Source: Sporosarcina beigongshangi
GTDB lineage: Bacteria > Actinomycetota > Actinomycetes > Actinomycetales > Micrococcaceae
Direction: 5' to 3'
NCBI RefSeq assembly: GCF_016820535.1
Contig: NZ_JADHDY010000006.1
Coordinates: 62,001 to 126,000, forward strand
DNA: 64,000 nucleotides
The position numbers and the translations under genes were made by a program. The notes beneath the pieces were generated by a model that saw only the letters and a list, made by a program, of their open reading frames with translations, made no database searches and was not told the DNA's origin. The stretch's first letter is position 1. Every line of letters starts with the position of its first letter. Below, in pieces: positions 27,083 through 36,055 of the stretch.

Positions 27083-27439
27083 TCAGGGCGCGACCAGGAT
27101 CAGCACGGCAAAGATGATGGCGGCAAGGGAGACAATGACCGTCATGCCCAGCATCAGCCATGAGTGCGGCAGCTCGGCGTCATTGCGCATGGCCTGTTCC
27201 TGGTGCGCCCAGCGCCGGTAGCTGACAATCGCCAGCACGGCGCCGATGCCCGCCAGGACCATGCACAGGATGATGCGGATCAGCGGCGGGGCAATTTCCG
27301 GCGCCAGCTGGTCAATCGCGACGGCGCCCGCCAACAGCGCCAGCGCCGTGCGCACCCAGGCCAGGAAGGTCCGCTCGTTGGCCAATGAAAAACGGTAGTC
27401 GGGTGTCTTGCCGGTCCGTCGCCAGGCGGGCTCGCGCAT
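27083..27439 (-). CDS. DUF202 membrane protein, YidH-like (upstream member)
   Basis: A 118-residue protein with the motif RFSLANERTFLAWVRTALALL at its start (conserved N-E-R-T-F-L-A-W-x-R-T) and three membrane helices. An AGGAG five to six bases before ATG 27439 fixes the start; a TTG at 27454 is ruled out by that site. It is the first gene of the two-gene DUF202 unit, divergent from the ADP-ribosylglycohydrolase. Function unknown. Confidence 0.85.
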   Translation of the reverse strand: MREPAWRRTGKTPDYRFSLANERTFLAWVRTALALLAGAVAIDQLAPEIAPPLIRIILCMVLAGIGAVLAIVSYRRWAHQEQAMRNDAELPHSWLMLGMTVIVSLAAIIFAVLILVAP

Positions 27440-27576
27440 GTGTCTCCTCGTCAACGCAGGATGTTATGGTCTCCCACGAGTCTACTGGGCCGCATCTTGG
27501 CGAAACCTCGGCCGGGCCGCTGCCCGACACCGCAGGAACGGCACCGCACGCGGCCCGGGAACGGTAAATTGGAGGC

Positions 27577-28671
27577 ATGACTTCTCCCGCGCAGACACCA
27601 GCCCCCGCCGCACCAGCCGATTTCCCCAGCCGCGTCCGGGGATCGCTCATGGGCGGGGCGCTGGGCGACGCCTTCGGCTACCTCGTGGAATTTGATTCGT
27701 TCGCCGAGATCACCGCAAAATACGGCCCCGCCGGCCTGGTTGACCTGTCGCAGTCAGGCACCCCGCCGCACTTCTCGGACGACACCCAGATGACCCTCTA
27801 CACCCTTGACGGGCTGCTCGACGTCCTCGAATGGGCCAACGACGGCATCAGCGCCGATGTCAACGCCTGCCAGTGGCTCGCCTACCTGCGCTGGCTCAAG
27901 ACCCAGGGCATCGAGGCCCCCGCCCACGCGCCCGTGCAGTCCCCGCGCTGGATCGACGGGCAAAGCGTGCTCCACCACCAGCGACACCCCGGCAACGCCT
28001 GCATCACCGGGCTCACCACCGGCGAGATGGGCACCCCCGCCCGCCCCGTGAACCCCGATTCCAAGGGCTGCGGCACCGTCATGCGCTCGGCCCCCTACGG
28101 CTTCCTGCCCAACATTGACGCGGAAACCGTCTACAAAATGAGCTCCGACGCCGCCTCACTCACCCACGGCCACCCCGCCGCCCGGCAGTCCTCCGGCGCG
28201 TTCAGCTGGCTCATCCATGCGCTCGTCACGGAAGGGACGCCGCTGCGGGAGGCGGCGGAATCCGCCCAGGCGCGCGCCGTCGTCGAACCTTCCGCGGATC
28301 CGGAGCTTTTGGCGCGCCTTGACGCGGCCCTCACCCTCTCCGCGCACGACGGCGAACCCTTGTCCGGTGATGCGCTCACCGACGCGCTGGGGCTGGGCTG
28401 GGTGGCCGAGGAGGCCCTGGCGGTTGCGCTTTACTCCGTGCTGGTGACGGAACGGACGGCTGTTTCGGCGGTCGACCATTTCCTGGCAGCGGTCCGGCTG
28501 GCGGCCAACCACAGCGGGGACAGCGATTCGACCGCGGCGATCGCCGGGAACATCCTGGGCGCGCTGCACGGGGAAGCCGCCCTGCCGCCGTCGTGGTTGA
28601 CGCTGTGCGAGGCACCTGCCGTCATCCACCACCTGGGCAACGAGTTCATCCGGCTGACCACCGGGGCATAG
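27577..28671 (+). CDS. ADP-ribosylglycohydrolase family protein
   Basis: A 364-residue member of the DraG/ARH family, which removes ADP-ribose from proteins or other targets with the help of two magnesium ions. Metal ligands are visible in FSDDTQMTLYT (near residue 68) and in the late block NHSGDSDSTAAIAGN (near residue 310). GCGTVMRSAPYG and THGHPAARQSSGAF are further family blocks. GGAGGC precedes the ATG. No ADP-ribosyltransferase is seen nearby, so the target is unknown. Confidence 0.9.
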   Translation: MTSPAQTPAPAAPADFPSRVRGSLMGGALGDAFGYLVEFDSFAEITAKYGPAGLVDLSQSGTPPHFSDDTQMTLYTLDGLLDVLEWANDGISADVNACQWLAYLRWLKTQGIEAPAHAPVQSPRWIDGQSVLHHQRHPGNACITGLTTGEMGTPARPVNPDSKGCGTVMRSAPYGFLPNIDAETVYKMSSDAASLTHGHPAARQSSGAFSWLIHALVTEGTPLREAAESAQARAVVEPSADPELLARLDAALTLSAHDGEPLSGDALTDALGLGWVAEEALAVALYSVLVTERTAVSAVDHFLAAVRLAANHSGDSDSTAAIAGNILGALHGEAALPPSWLTLCEAPAVIHHLGNEFIRLTTGA

Positions 28672-29029
28672 CCGGGGCCGTGGACTGCGCGGTCTGCATG
28701 GTTGGCATGGCGACCTCCAGCGCCCCGCCACAACCATTCGGACACCTAACGCGACCACCAGCGCCCCGCCACAACCATTCGGACACCTCCTGTGGGCAAA
28801 ATCGTCCAGAAGGCACCGGAGGTGTCCAAATGATTTCAGGCGACGGCCCAATTCCGCATTACGTGTCCGAATGATTCCCGATGCCACGGGGCGCCCCGGA
28901 AAATCGTCCAAATCAGCTTTGGTAGTTGTGCACGGACCCGTGACACATCAGATCCGGCCCCAAAAACCCCAAAGTGGCGTGCCGGGGCCATGTCTGCACT
29001 CCCGAGCCAAAATTTCCCGGGCGGCGTGT
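28672..29029. repeat. Gene-free gap with direct and inverted repeats
   Basis: This 358-nt gap has no convincing gene. Two near-identical 38-nt copies lie at 28710-28747 and 28751-28788 (period 41), differing by one base and each ending ATTCGGACACCT. The second copy also forms a 17-bp imperfect inverted repeat (28774-28790 with 28818-28834), and a further GTGTCCGAATGAT stands near 28864. The motif AAAATCGTCCA occurs twice. The origin may be a decayed mobile or palindromic element. Confidence 0.55.
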
Positions 29030-29602
29030 CTACGGCGTGCGGAGTCCAACGTTGGCGCATTCCTCGCAAATCCCCGCGGGGATGAGGCCGCGACGCTGCA
29101 AGAAACCGAAGATCTTGCAGCCCAGGCACAGTCCAGCGAAGGCCTCCAGCGACGCGGCCACGATCAGGAAGGCGATGAGCGTCCAGCCGGCGAGCGGGGC
29201 CCCGGCCAGCAGGAGTATGAACGCCGCGAGTGACAGCACGGCGCCGATGCCCTGGGCGAAGCGCTTTGGCGGGCCGGGCACGAGGCGGGGCTCGCCAAAA
29301 CGAGGGGCCAGGACCTTGACGGAGAGCAGCGCCGCCGGTGAAATGCGGGGGCCGAATGCCAGCCGCAGAATGAAGCCGGCAGCGACCACACCCACCAGCC
29401 ACTCCCACTGGGCCACCACGGACACGAGGGCCAGGAGCACCACAATGGCGGCAGTGCAGCGGGCGGCGTATTCATTGACAGGGTTGGGAAACGCAAAGAA
29501 GCGCTTGAGTGCTCCGGAAGCTGCGGGCGCCCCGGTCGCGCCGGAGGCAACGGGCACCTGAATGAACTCGGTGGCGGCGGGGACGTCTGACAGCTGGCTC
29601 AT
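29030..29602 (-). CDS. DUF4395 membrane protein
   Basis: A 190-residue protein with about four membrane helices and the DUF4395 landmarks FPNPVNEYAARCTA near residue 38 and LCLGCKIFGFLQRRGLIP near residue 160, the latter with a CxxC-like LCLGC. Such proteins often occur beside thioredoxin or sulfurtransferase genes, but none is next to it here. The function is unknown. The start ATG at 29602 is the only reasonable one. Confidence 0.8.
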   Translation of the reverse strand: MSQLSDVPAATEFIQVPVASGATGAPAASGALKRFFAFPNPVNEYAARCTAAIVVLLALVSVVAQWEWLVGVVAAGFILRLAFGPRISPAALLSVKVLAPRFGEPRLVPGPPKRFAQGIGAVLSLAAFILLLAGAPLAGWTLIAFLIVAASLEAFAGLCLGCKIFGFLQRRGLIPAGICEECANVGLRTP

Positions 29603-29676
29603 AGGCCAAGAGTAGGACCGCCGGCCGCCTGTTCCCTAGGATTGTTGCGCAGCATGACGAAACTGGCCGCGCGCCG

Positions 29677-30084
29677 TCATGGTTTCAGGTCCGCCGGAGA
29701 GCCTTCCCGGTCCAGCCGGGCCAGGCACCGGGCCGGGGCGATGCGCCGGTAGGAGCTGTCCAGCAGCTCGGCGATTTCCTGCCAGTCCGGGTTGCCGTCG
29801 CCAAGGTCCAGCCCCACCCACCCGTATGCGCCGATGTAGGACGGAACATAGAAGCGCGGGTCCGCCAGCAGTGCCTCCCGCTCGTCGGCCGCGGGCAGGA
29901 CCTGCACCGATGCCTCGCGGGGACGGTCCTTCTGTCCCTGGCCGAAGTAAGCAAAGATTTTCCCGCAGCGAAACGTGGGCCGCCCGAATGTTTCCTTTTC
30001 CACGGCTTCGGGGAACGCCAGGCACAGCGCGCGCAGGCGCACCAGGAGGGGATCGTCATCGTCGTACATCTTGGGATGGGCCAT
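29677..30084 (-). CDS. MmcQ/YjbR family DNA-binding-fold protein
   Basis: A 135-residue protein of the CyaY-like MmcQ/YjbR family. Visible features are LRALCLAFPEAVEKETFGRPTF at the start, KIFAYFG, and the C-terminal GWVGLDLGDGNPDWQEIAELL and SYRRIAP. Family members are small, soluble and of poorly known role. I took ATG 30084; the longer open frame upstream is out-of-frame shadow. Confidence 0.82.
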   Translation of the reverse strand: MAHPKMYDDDDPLLVRLRALCLAFPEAVEKETFGRPTFRCGKIFAYFGQGQKDRPREASVQVLPAADEREALLADPRFYVPSYIGAYGWVGLDLGDGNPDWQEIAELLDSSYRRIAPARCLARLDREGSPADLKP

Positions 30085-30140
30085 GCCAGAAAGCGTAGCG
30101 CGGACCTTCCCCGGCGTCACGGGCCAAGGATGCGTCCGGT

Positions 30141-31139
30141 CTAGCCCACCATCTGCATGAATTCGCCCTCGGACAGCACCTCGATGCCCTGGCCGCGGCG
30201 CTGGAGGTCCAGCACGCGCTTGGCCTTGGACGTCAGCCGCCCGCTGCGCAGGTCCGAGGCCGTGAAGCCGCTGCCCACCACCAGGACAGTGGTCTTGAGC
30301 GTGACGCTGCTGGCGCACCGTGCACCGTGCGCGGCTGCGCGCATCTTGGCTTCGGGGCGGCCCAGTCCGAGGTCTCCCGTGAAGACCACGGTCTGGCCGA
30401 AGAGCGGGTGTGCGGTGTCGGCGCGCAAGTTCGGTTCCGGGTTGGGGCCTTCGGTGGACCAGCTGCCGCCGCCGCGGCGGGCCGTGCCGCTGAGCGTTCC
30501 GGCCTTCATCTCCGCCAGCTTTTCAAGGGCGGAGCGGGTGGCCTTGGACAGGCCGTCCGTGGCGGGGTTCCAGGCGTCGACATGCGGCATGGCCAGGTTC
30601 ATGGAATCGAAGACGCCGCGCACCGACGCCGCCCCGTGCATGCCGGCAATGTCCACCATGATTCCGGCGCAGGCACGGGCATCCTCGGTGGCGTCGTGGT
30701 GGTTTCGCAGGGGAACGCCGGCGGCCTCGGCCACAAAGGGCAGGGAGTAGGACGGAAGGGAGTAGTTCTTGCGCGAGAGCACCACGGTGCAGGCGTAGTC
30801 GTAGGCGGGGGCCGCGATGCCTGACACCTCCGCGGCCGAGCGGATCACGCCAAGGTCGAAGGCCGCATTGTGCGCCACAAGCGGGTCCCCTCCGATGAAC
30901 GCATCCACCTCCGGGAAGACGTCGCGGAAGCGCGGTGAGCCGGCGACATCGTCAGGGCTGATCCCGTGGATGGTGATGTTGCGCGAGTCGAAGTGGTCGT
31001 GGCCCTCCGGCGGGCGCATGAGCCAGTAGCCTTCCTCCACGACCACGCCGTCGCGGACCTTAGTCAGGCCGACGGAGCAGGGCGAGCCCCGGAATCCGTT
31101 GGCGGTTTCAAAATCGATTGCAGTAAAGTCCAAAGCCAC
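30141..31139 (-). CDS. DEDDh 3'-5' exonuclease with C-terminal BRCT domain
   Basis: A 332-residue DnaQ-like protein. The exonuclease domain (1-175) has DFETAN with the first acidic pair, the second aspartate in HNAAFDLGVI and the final HDATEDARACAG. The C-terminal 85 residues form a BRCT domain (GQTVVFTGDLGLGRPE and LVVGSGF). Such Exo-BRCT proteins resemble DNA polymerase III epsilon and occur in many Actinobacteria. A role in DNA repair or proofreading is likely but not shown. A short linker of about 60 residues joins the domains. Confidence 0.87.
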   Translation of the reverse strand: MALDFTAIDFETANGFRGSPCSVGLTKVRDGVVVEEGYWLMRPPEGHDHFDSRNITIHGISPDDVAGSPRFRDVFPEVDAFIGGDPLVAHNAAFDLGVIRSAAEVSGIAAPAYDYACTVVLSRKNYSLPSYSLPFVAEAAGVPLRNHHDATEDARACAGIMVDIAGMHGAASVRGVFDSMNLAMPHVDAWNPATDGLSKATRSALEKLAEMKAGTLSGTARRGGGSWSTEGPNPEPNLRADTAHPLFGQTVVFTGDLGLGRPEAKMRAAAHGARCASSVTLKTTVLVVGSGFTASDLRSGRLTSKAKRVLDLQRRGQGIEVLSEGEFMQMVG

Positions 31140-31212
31140 GCTCCAAGGCTACCCCCGGGCACCGACAGCCCGCGCCTTCCGAGCGGCATCTCACATGGGT
31201 TCCCGCAGCTTT

Positions 31213-31258
31213 GGCAAGGCCCGACGCCAGAAGGTTGGTTCCGGCGTCGGGCCTTGCC
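31213..31258 (-). terminator. Hairpin after the YtrA-like ABC operon
   Basis: A perfect 16-bp stem (31213-31228 with 31243-31258) with a 14-nt loop lies about 42 nt after the ABC membrane protein stop on the minus strand. It has no long T-run, so termination strength is uncertain. Confidence 0.6.
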
Positions 31259-31299
31259 TTGGGGACGGGCCGCCTTGGGAATGTGTGCTCTGGGAATCG

Positions 31300-32052
31300 C
31301 TACGGTGTGGCGCGGCGCAGGGTCAGGTAGGCGCCGATTCCGAGCACGACGGCCAGGCCCAAGACCACCGCGCCGGTGCTCAGCGGGGTGAGCGTGACGA
31401 TCCAGCCCCAGACGTTGGCCCACCAGCCCTGCCAGGTGACCAGCCCGACGGCTGCAACGGCCAGCACCGCAAAGGAGATGCCCATGGTCATCAGGCCCGT
31501 TGCCTGCCAACGCTTGTACACGGTGGCGCCCCAGAATCCGAGCAGGAACAGGAACATCATCACCACAAAGTAGAAGAACACCTGTGTGGGCCACGGCCGT
31601 TCAGCAATCCACCCGAGGGCAAACATCTGTCCGTTCAGTCCCCAGCCGTTGCTTGCTGTTTCGACGTAGCCCAGGACCACGTACAGGACGGCGATGCAGG
31701 CCGCCACGACCGCAAAAAGGCCAACCGTGCCCAAGAAGAAGTTGCGCCGGCTGATGCTCAGGCCCTGGGAGAACGGAAAGGTCAGCGACATCGACTGCAG
31801 ACCCAAGGCGAAGAAGTACCACATGATGGCCTGCCCCGCACCTGAATACTTGGGTGTGGCAGTCTCGGGAATCATGGCCCAGATGGCCAGCGTAAGGATA
31901 AAACTGGCCGCGAGAATGACTCCGGGCAGCCCCAGGAAGGTCCATTTGTTGATGAGCTGCATCTTGGCAACTCCCAATGCACGGTTGCCGGCGCTGCGGG
32001 GCCTCCCCGCCGGGCGTGCGGCATTCATGGCCGGGTCAATTGTGGTGCTCAT
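31300..32052 (-). CDS. ABC transporter membrane protein (YtrA-like operon)
   Basis: A 250-residue protein with about six hydrophobic helices and no recognisable enzymatic motif. It is the third gene of a GntR-ATPase-permease unit, starting in a 4-nt overlap with the ATPase gene. This layout resembles ytr-type operons induced by cell-wall stress in other Gram-positive bacteria. Its membrane role is inferred from hydrophobicity and context; the transported compound is unknown. Confidence 0.75.
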   Translation of the reverse strand: MSTTIDPAMNAARPAGRPRSAGNRALGVAKMQLINKWTFLGLPGVILAASFILTLAIWAMIPETATPKYSGAGQAIMWYFFALGLQSMSLTFPFSQGLSISRRNFFLGTVGLFAVVAACIAVLYVVLGYVETASNGWGLNGQMFALGWIAERPWPTQVFFYFVVMMFLFLLGFWGATVYKRWQATGLMTMGISFAVLAVAAVGLVTWQGWWANVWGWIVTLTPLSTGAVVLGLAVVLGIGAYLTLRRATP

Positions 32053-33017
32053 CGTGTTGCTCCTGTCCGGGCATGCTTCCTCGCCGATGTGCCGTTGCCC
32101 AGCCCGGCCGCATCGTCCGCCGGCGGTTCGGCCCCCAGGGGGGCTCCGGCGTCGAGCGTCTTCCTGATGACAAATTGCTGCAGGGAAACCGGGCCCAATT
32201 CCAGCCCCAGCTCCTGCGCTTCGCGGCGCTCGGCCGCGCTGAGGGCGCCCTCCACCGTGTGGGAAACCAGTGCGCCGATGCCCTCGCGGTGCAGGACGGT
32301 GCGGCCGGCCGTGAATGACTCGACCCGGGCCGCGGTCCCGGCGATGTTGACGGCGGAGCCGCGAATGTTCTCAACGTCGTCGTCGATGAGGATCCGGCCC
32401 TTGTCGATGATGATGACATGTTCGAGCAGGTTTGCCACCTCGTCGATCAGGTGCGAGGACAGGACGATGGTGCGCGGGAACTCGGCGTAGTCGGCCAGCA
32501 GGCGGTCGTAAAAGAGCTGCCGCGCCACGGCATCCAGGCCGAGGTAAGGCTCGTCGAAGAACGTCAGCTCGGCGCGGGAAGCCAGGCCGATAATGACGCC
32601 CACTGCGGAAAGCTGCCCTCGGGAGAGCTTCTTGATCCGGCGCTTCATGGGCAGCTGGAACTCTTCCGCCAGCTGCTCGGCCAGCCCCTGGTCCCAATTC
32701 CTGTAAAACAGGGCGGCGGCCTTGAAGGCGTGGACGGGCTTGAAGTCGTCCGGGTACTTCTGCGACTCCCTGATGAAGCAGATCCGGCTCAAGATCCGCT
32801 CGTTTTCATAGGGGTGTTCGCCGAACACGTGCACATCCCCGGAGCTGGCAAAACCCTGGGCTGTGAGGATGGACATCAGCGTGGTCTTGCCGGCGCCGTT
32901 GCGGCCAAGGAGGCCGTATATCTTGTCCTGCTGCAGGGTCAGGCTGACGTCCTCCAGTGCCTTGACGTTGCGGTAGTTGCGGCTCAACTTTTCCACTTCA
33001 ACTACGACGGCGCTCAC
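32049..33017 (-). CDS. ABC transporter ATP-binding protein (YtrB-like)
   Basis: A 322-residue ATPase with Walker A GRNGAGKTTLMS near residues 37-48, a signature LSRGQLSAVG and Walker B LTFFDEPYLGLDA. The C-terminal 110 residues hold an accessory domain, as in other exporter-type ATPases. It overlaps its regulator upstream and its membrane partner downstream by 4 nt each. LSRGQ in place of LSGGQ is a common variant in this subfamily. Confidence 0.87.
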   Translation of the reverse strand: MSAVVVEVEKLSRNYRNVKALEDVSLTLQQDKIYGLLGRNGAGKTTLMSILTAQGFASSGDVHVFGEHPYENERILSRICFIRESQKYPDDFKPVHAFKAAALFYRNWDQGLAEQLAEEFQLPMKRRIKKLSRGQLSAVGVIIGLASRAELTFFDEPYLGLDAVARQLFYDRLLADYAEFPRTIVLSSHLIDEVANLLEHVIIIDKGRILIDDDVENIRGSAVNIAGTAARVESFTAGRTVLHREGIGALVSHTVEGALSAAERREAQELGLELGPVSLQQFVIRKTLDAGAPLGAEPPADDAAGLGNGTSARKHARTGATR

Positions 33018-33424
33018 AATGCACCCTCCTTCGCTCTCGTTGCGGCGCCGCCACCTGAGGCGGCGGACTCCCGTGCCAGCATGTCCGCCAGCTGTTCGCC
33101 GTCGATCCCCAGCTTCCGGGCCTCGCGGGCCAGCGGCGCCACGTATTGTTCGTAAAATTCCTCCCGGCGCCGTCCCACAAGGACCGCCCGGGCTCCGGTG
33201 GCAACAAACATGCCAATTCCCCGTTTCTTGTAAAGGATTCCGTCATCGACGAGCCGGTTGACGCCCTTGGCGGCGGTGGCCGGGTTGATCCTGTGGAACG
33301 CAGCAAACTCGTTCGTGGACGGCACCTGCGACTCCTCGGGAAGGACGCCGTCGACAATGTCGTTCTCGATCATTTCCGCGATCTGCACAAAGATCGGTCT
33401 GCTGTCATCAATCACCGGCAGCAC
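33014..33424 (-). CDS. GntR-family regulator, YtrA subfamily
   Basis: A 136-residue regulator with a GntR winged helix (residues 8-75; IAEMIENDIVDGVLPEESQVPSTNEFA, conserved in halves, then HRINPATAAKGVNRLVDDGI and YKKRGIGMFV). The C-terminal part is short, as in YtrA-type repressors, which lack a large ligand domain. It leads the three-gene ABC operon and probably represses it. The 159-nt gap to the divergent DedA gene is AT-rich around 33456-33490 and should hold both promoters. Confidence 0.87.
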   Translation of the reverse strand: MLPVIDDSRPIFVQIAEMIENDIVDGVLPEESQVPSTNEFAAFHRINPATAAKGVNRLVDDGILYKKRGIGMFVATGARAVLVGRRREEFYEQYVAPLAREARKLGIDGEQLADMLARESAASGGGAATRAKEGAL

Positions 33425-33583
33425 CCCCGCCCAACACCCGACGCTTCATCGGTTCATTACTCATGTAACTAACCATACAACCACTAACGGGTGTGTCAAC
33501 CCCCTCGGCAGACCTTTTTGCGGACCGGCAAGATCGTCCTGAGGGTGGAGGCTGCGTTCAGGGAAGTACCGTAATCTTGTAGC

Positions 33584-34315
33584 GTGATACTTACCGCTTT
33601 GAGTCAATCTGCCCTGCCCGCGCTCATGGGCCGCGGCGCCGTCCCGTCCCTCGGATTCCTTCCCGACTGGCTCGACCCGATGGTGATTCTGGGCAACGAG
33701 GCCATCGGCGCCTGGGTGGTTGTCATCGCCTGCGCCATCATCTTCGCCGAAACCGGCCTGCTCGTCGGCTTCTTCCTCCCCGGCGACTCCCTGCTCTTCA
33801 CGGCCGGACTCCTGGTCAGCACCGGCACCATGCCCGTGAACATCTGGGTGCTTATGCTGCTGCTCATCGTGTGCGCCTTCATCGGCAACCAGCTGGGCTA
33901 CTACATCGGCTACAAGGCCGGCCCCGCCATCTTCAACAAACCCGACTCCAAGCTCTTCAAGAAGCAACACGTCGATTCCGCCCACGCCTTCTTTGAAAAG
34001 CACGGCGGCAAGGCCCTGATCCTGGCCCGCTTCGTCCCCATTGTGCGCACCTTTGTCCCCGTCATCGTCGGCGTAGCCAAGATGGACATGCGCAAGTTCA
34101 TGCTCTTCAACGCCATCGGCGCCGTGGCCTGGGCCGGCGGCGTGACGTTCCTCGGCTTCGTCCTGGGCAACAAGGTGCCGTGGGTGCGCGACAACCTGGA
34201 CGTCATCTTCATCGGCATTGTCGCGGTCTCGGTCATCCCGATCGGCATTGAACTGCTGAAGGCCATCGGCGCCAACCGGAAGAAGAAGGCCCAGCAGGCC
34301 GATCCCACCTCATAG
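33584..34315 (+). CDS. DedA family membrane protein
   Basis: A 243-residue protein of the DedA/VTT superfamily with about five helices. The signature ETGLLVGFFLPGDSLLF is near residue 52, and the C-terminal ALILARFVPIVRTFVPVIVG carries the conserved arginines. DedA proteins act in membrane lipid transport or homeostasis. The start is GTG 33584. It is a single-gene unit closed by a strong terminator. Confidence 0.87.
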   Translation: MILTALSQSALPALMGRGAVPSLGFLPDWLDPMVILGNEAIGAWVVVIACAIIFAETGLLVGFFLPGDSLLFTAGLLVSTGTMPVNIWVLMLLLIVCAFIGNQLGYYIGYKAGPAIFNKPDSKLFKKQHVDSAHAFFEKHGGKALILARFVPIVRTFVPVIVGVAKMDMRKFMLFNAIGAVAWAGGVTFLGFVLGNKVPWVRDNLDVIFIGIVAVSVIPIGIELLKAIGANRKKKAQQADPTS

Positions 34316-34330
34316 TTCGGGCAGAGACCA

Positions 34331-34370
34331 AGAAAGGAGGGCCGCAGCATGTGCTGCGGCCCTCCTTTCT
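34331..34370. terminator. Strong intrinsic terminator after the DedA gene
   Basis: A perfect 19-bp stem (34331-34349 with 34352-34370) ends in TTTCTTCTC on the plus strand. It lies 16 nt after the DedA stop and between convergent units, so it may also stop transcripts from the minus strand. The rest of the gap (34371-34465) shows no gene. Confidence 0.85.
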
Positions 34371-34465
34371 TCTCCCCGCCCTTCGTCTATGACGCATTAG
34401 ATGCACGAAATTCAAGCGGGAAATCGCTTACCGCTACATCTACCGCGTCACAGACGGGAGGGCTG

Positions 34466-35082
34466 CTAGGACAGGGCCTTGATGATGTGCGGCAGCAACG
34501 CGCGGAATGCATTGCCGCGGTGGCTAATGGCGTTCTTTTCCTCGCTGCTGAGTTCCGCGCAGGAGCGGTCCATTCCTACAGGCTGCAGGATGGGGTCGTA
34601 GCCGAAGCCGCCGTCTCCACGGGGTTCGTGCAGCAGGACCCCCTCGAGGGTTCCCTCCTCCACCACGTCCAACGTTCCGTCCGGGCCGGCCAGCGCAGCC
34701 GCACACACGAAGCGTGCGCCGCGGTGCTCTTCGGCAATGTCGGAGAGCTGGGCCAGCAGCAGGGCCAGGTTCGCCTTGTCATCGCCGTGGCTTCCGGCCC
34801 AGCGTGCCGAGAAGATCCCCGGTGCACCGCCCAAAACATCCACGGCCAGGCCGGAGTCGTCGGCGATGGCCAGGGCGCCACTGAACCGTGCCACGGCGTG
34901 GGCCTTCAGCCGCGCATTCTCCGCAAAGGTGACCCCAGTTTCGGCGACGTCCGGGGCATCGATAGCTCCGGCGTCGAGCACGTCAGTGTCCACATCCAGA
35001 CCTGGGATCTGACCACGAAGCAACTCGCGCAGCTCCCGCAGCTTGCCCTGGTTGTGGGTGGCGAGGATGAGTTTGGGGGCCA

Positions 35083-35083
<1 letters not shown>
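34466..35083 (-). CDS. rdgB: RdgB/HAM1 non-canonical purine NTP pyrophosphatase
   Basis: A 205-residue enzyme that hydrolyses dITP, XTP and similar damaged nucleotides to protect DNA. Substrate-binding blocks are LATHNQGKLRELRELL at the start, ADDSGLAVDVLGGAPGIFSA with the catalytic aspartate, and GFGYDPILQP. It starts one base into the rph stop (TGATG), so the two are coupled. This pairing is common across bacteria. Confidence 0.93.
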
Positions 35084-35823
<740 letters not shown>

Positions 35824-35835
35824 GGGGTCAAGCCT

Positions 35836-36055
35836 ACCGGGCGAGGGGCCACGGGCGAGCGGAGCGAGTTCGGGGAGGCCGGGAGGCGCTACCGGGCGAG
35901 AGGCCACGGGCGAGCGGAGCGAGTTCGGGGAGGCCGGGGGGCGCTACCGGGCGAGGGGCCACGGGCGAGCGGAGCGGGTTCGGGGAGGCCGGGAGGCGCT
36001 ACCGGGCGAGGGGCCACGGGCGAGCGGAGCGAGTTCGGGGAGGCCGGGAGGCGCT
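35836..36055. repeat. Tandem repeat, four exact-length 55-bp units
   Basis: Units begin at 35836, 35891, 35946 and 36001, each opening ACCGGGCGAG. Units 1 and 4 are identical; unit 2 differs at two bases and unit 3 at one. The array fills the whole gap between the rph start and the stop of the next gene, whose last two bases fall inside unit 4. A 55-bp period is not a multiple of three, so it is not a coding repeat. Confidence 0.95.

Noticed and set aside
34371-34465. Possible tRNA or small RNA after the DedA terminator
   Set aside because: No T-loop GTTCRA motif or cloverleaf pairing could be found.
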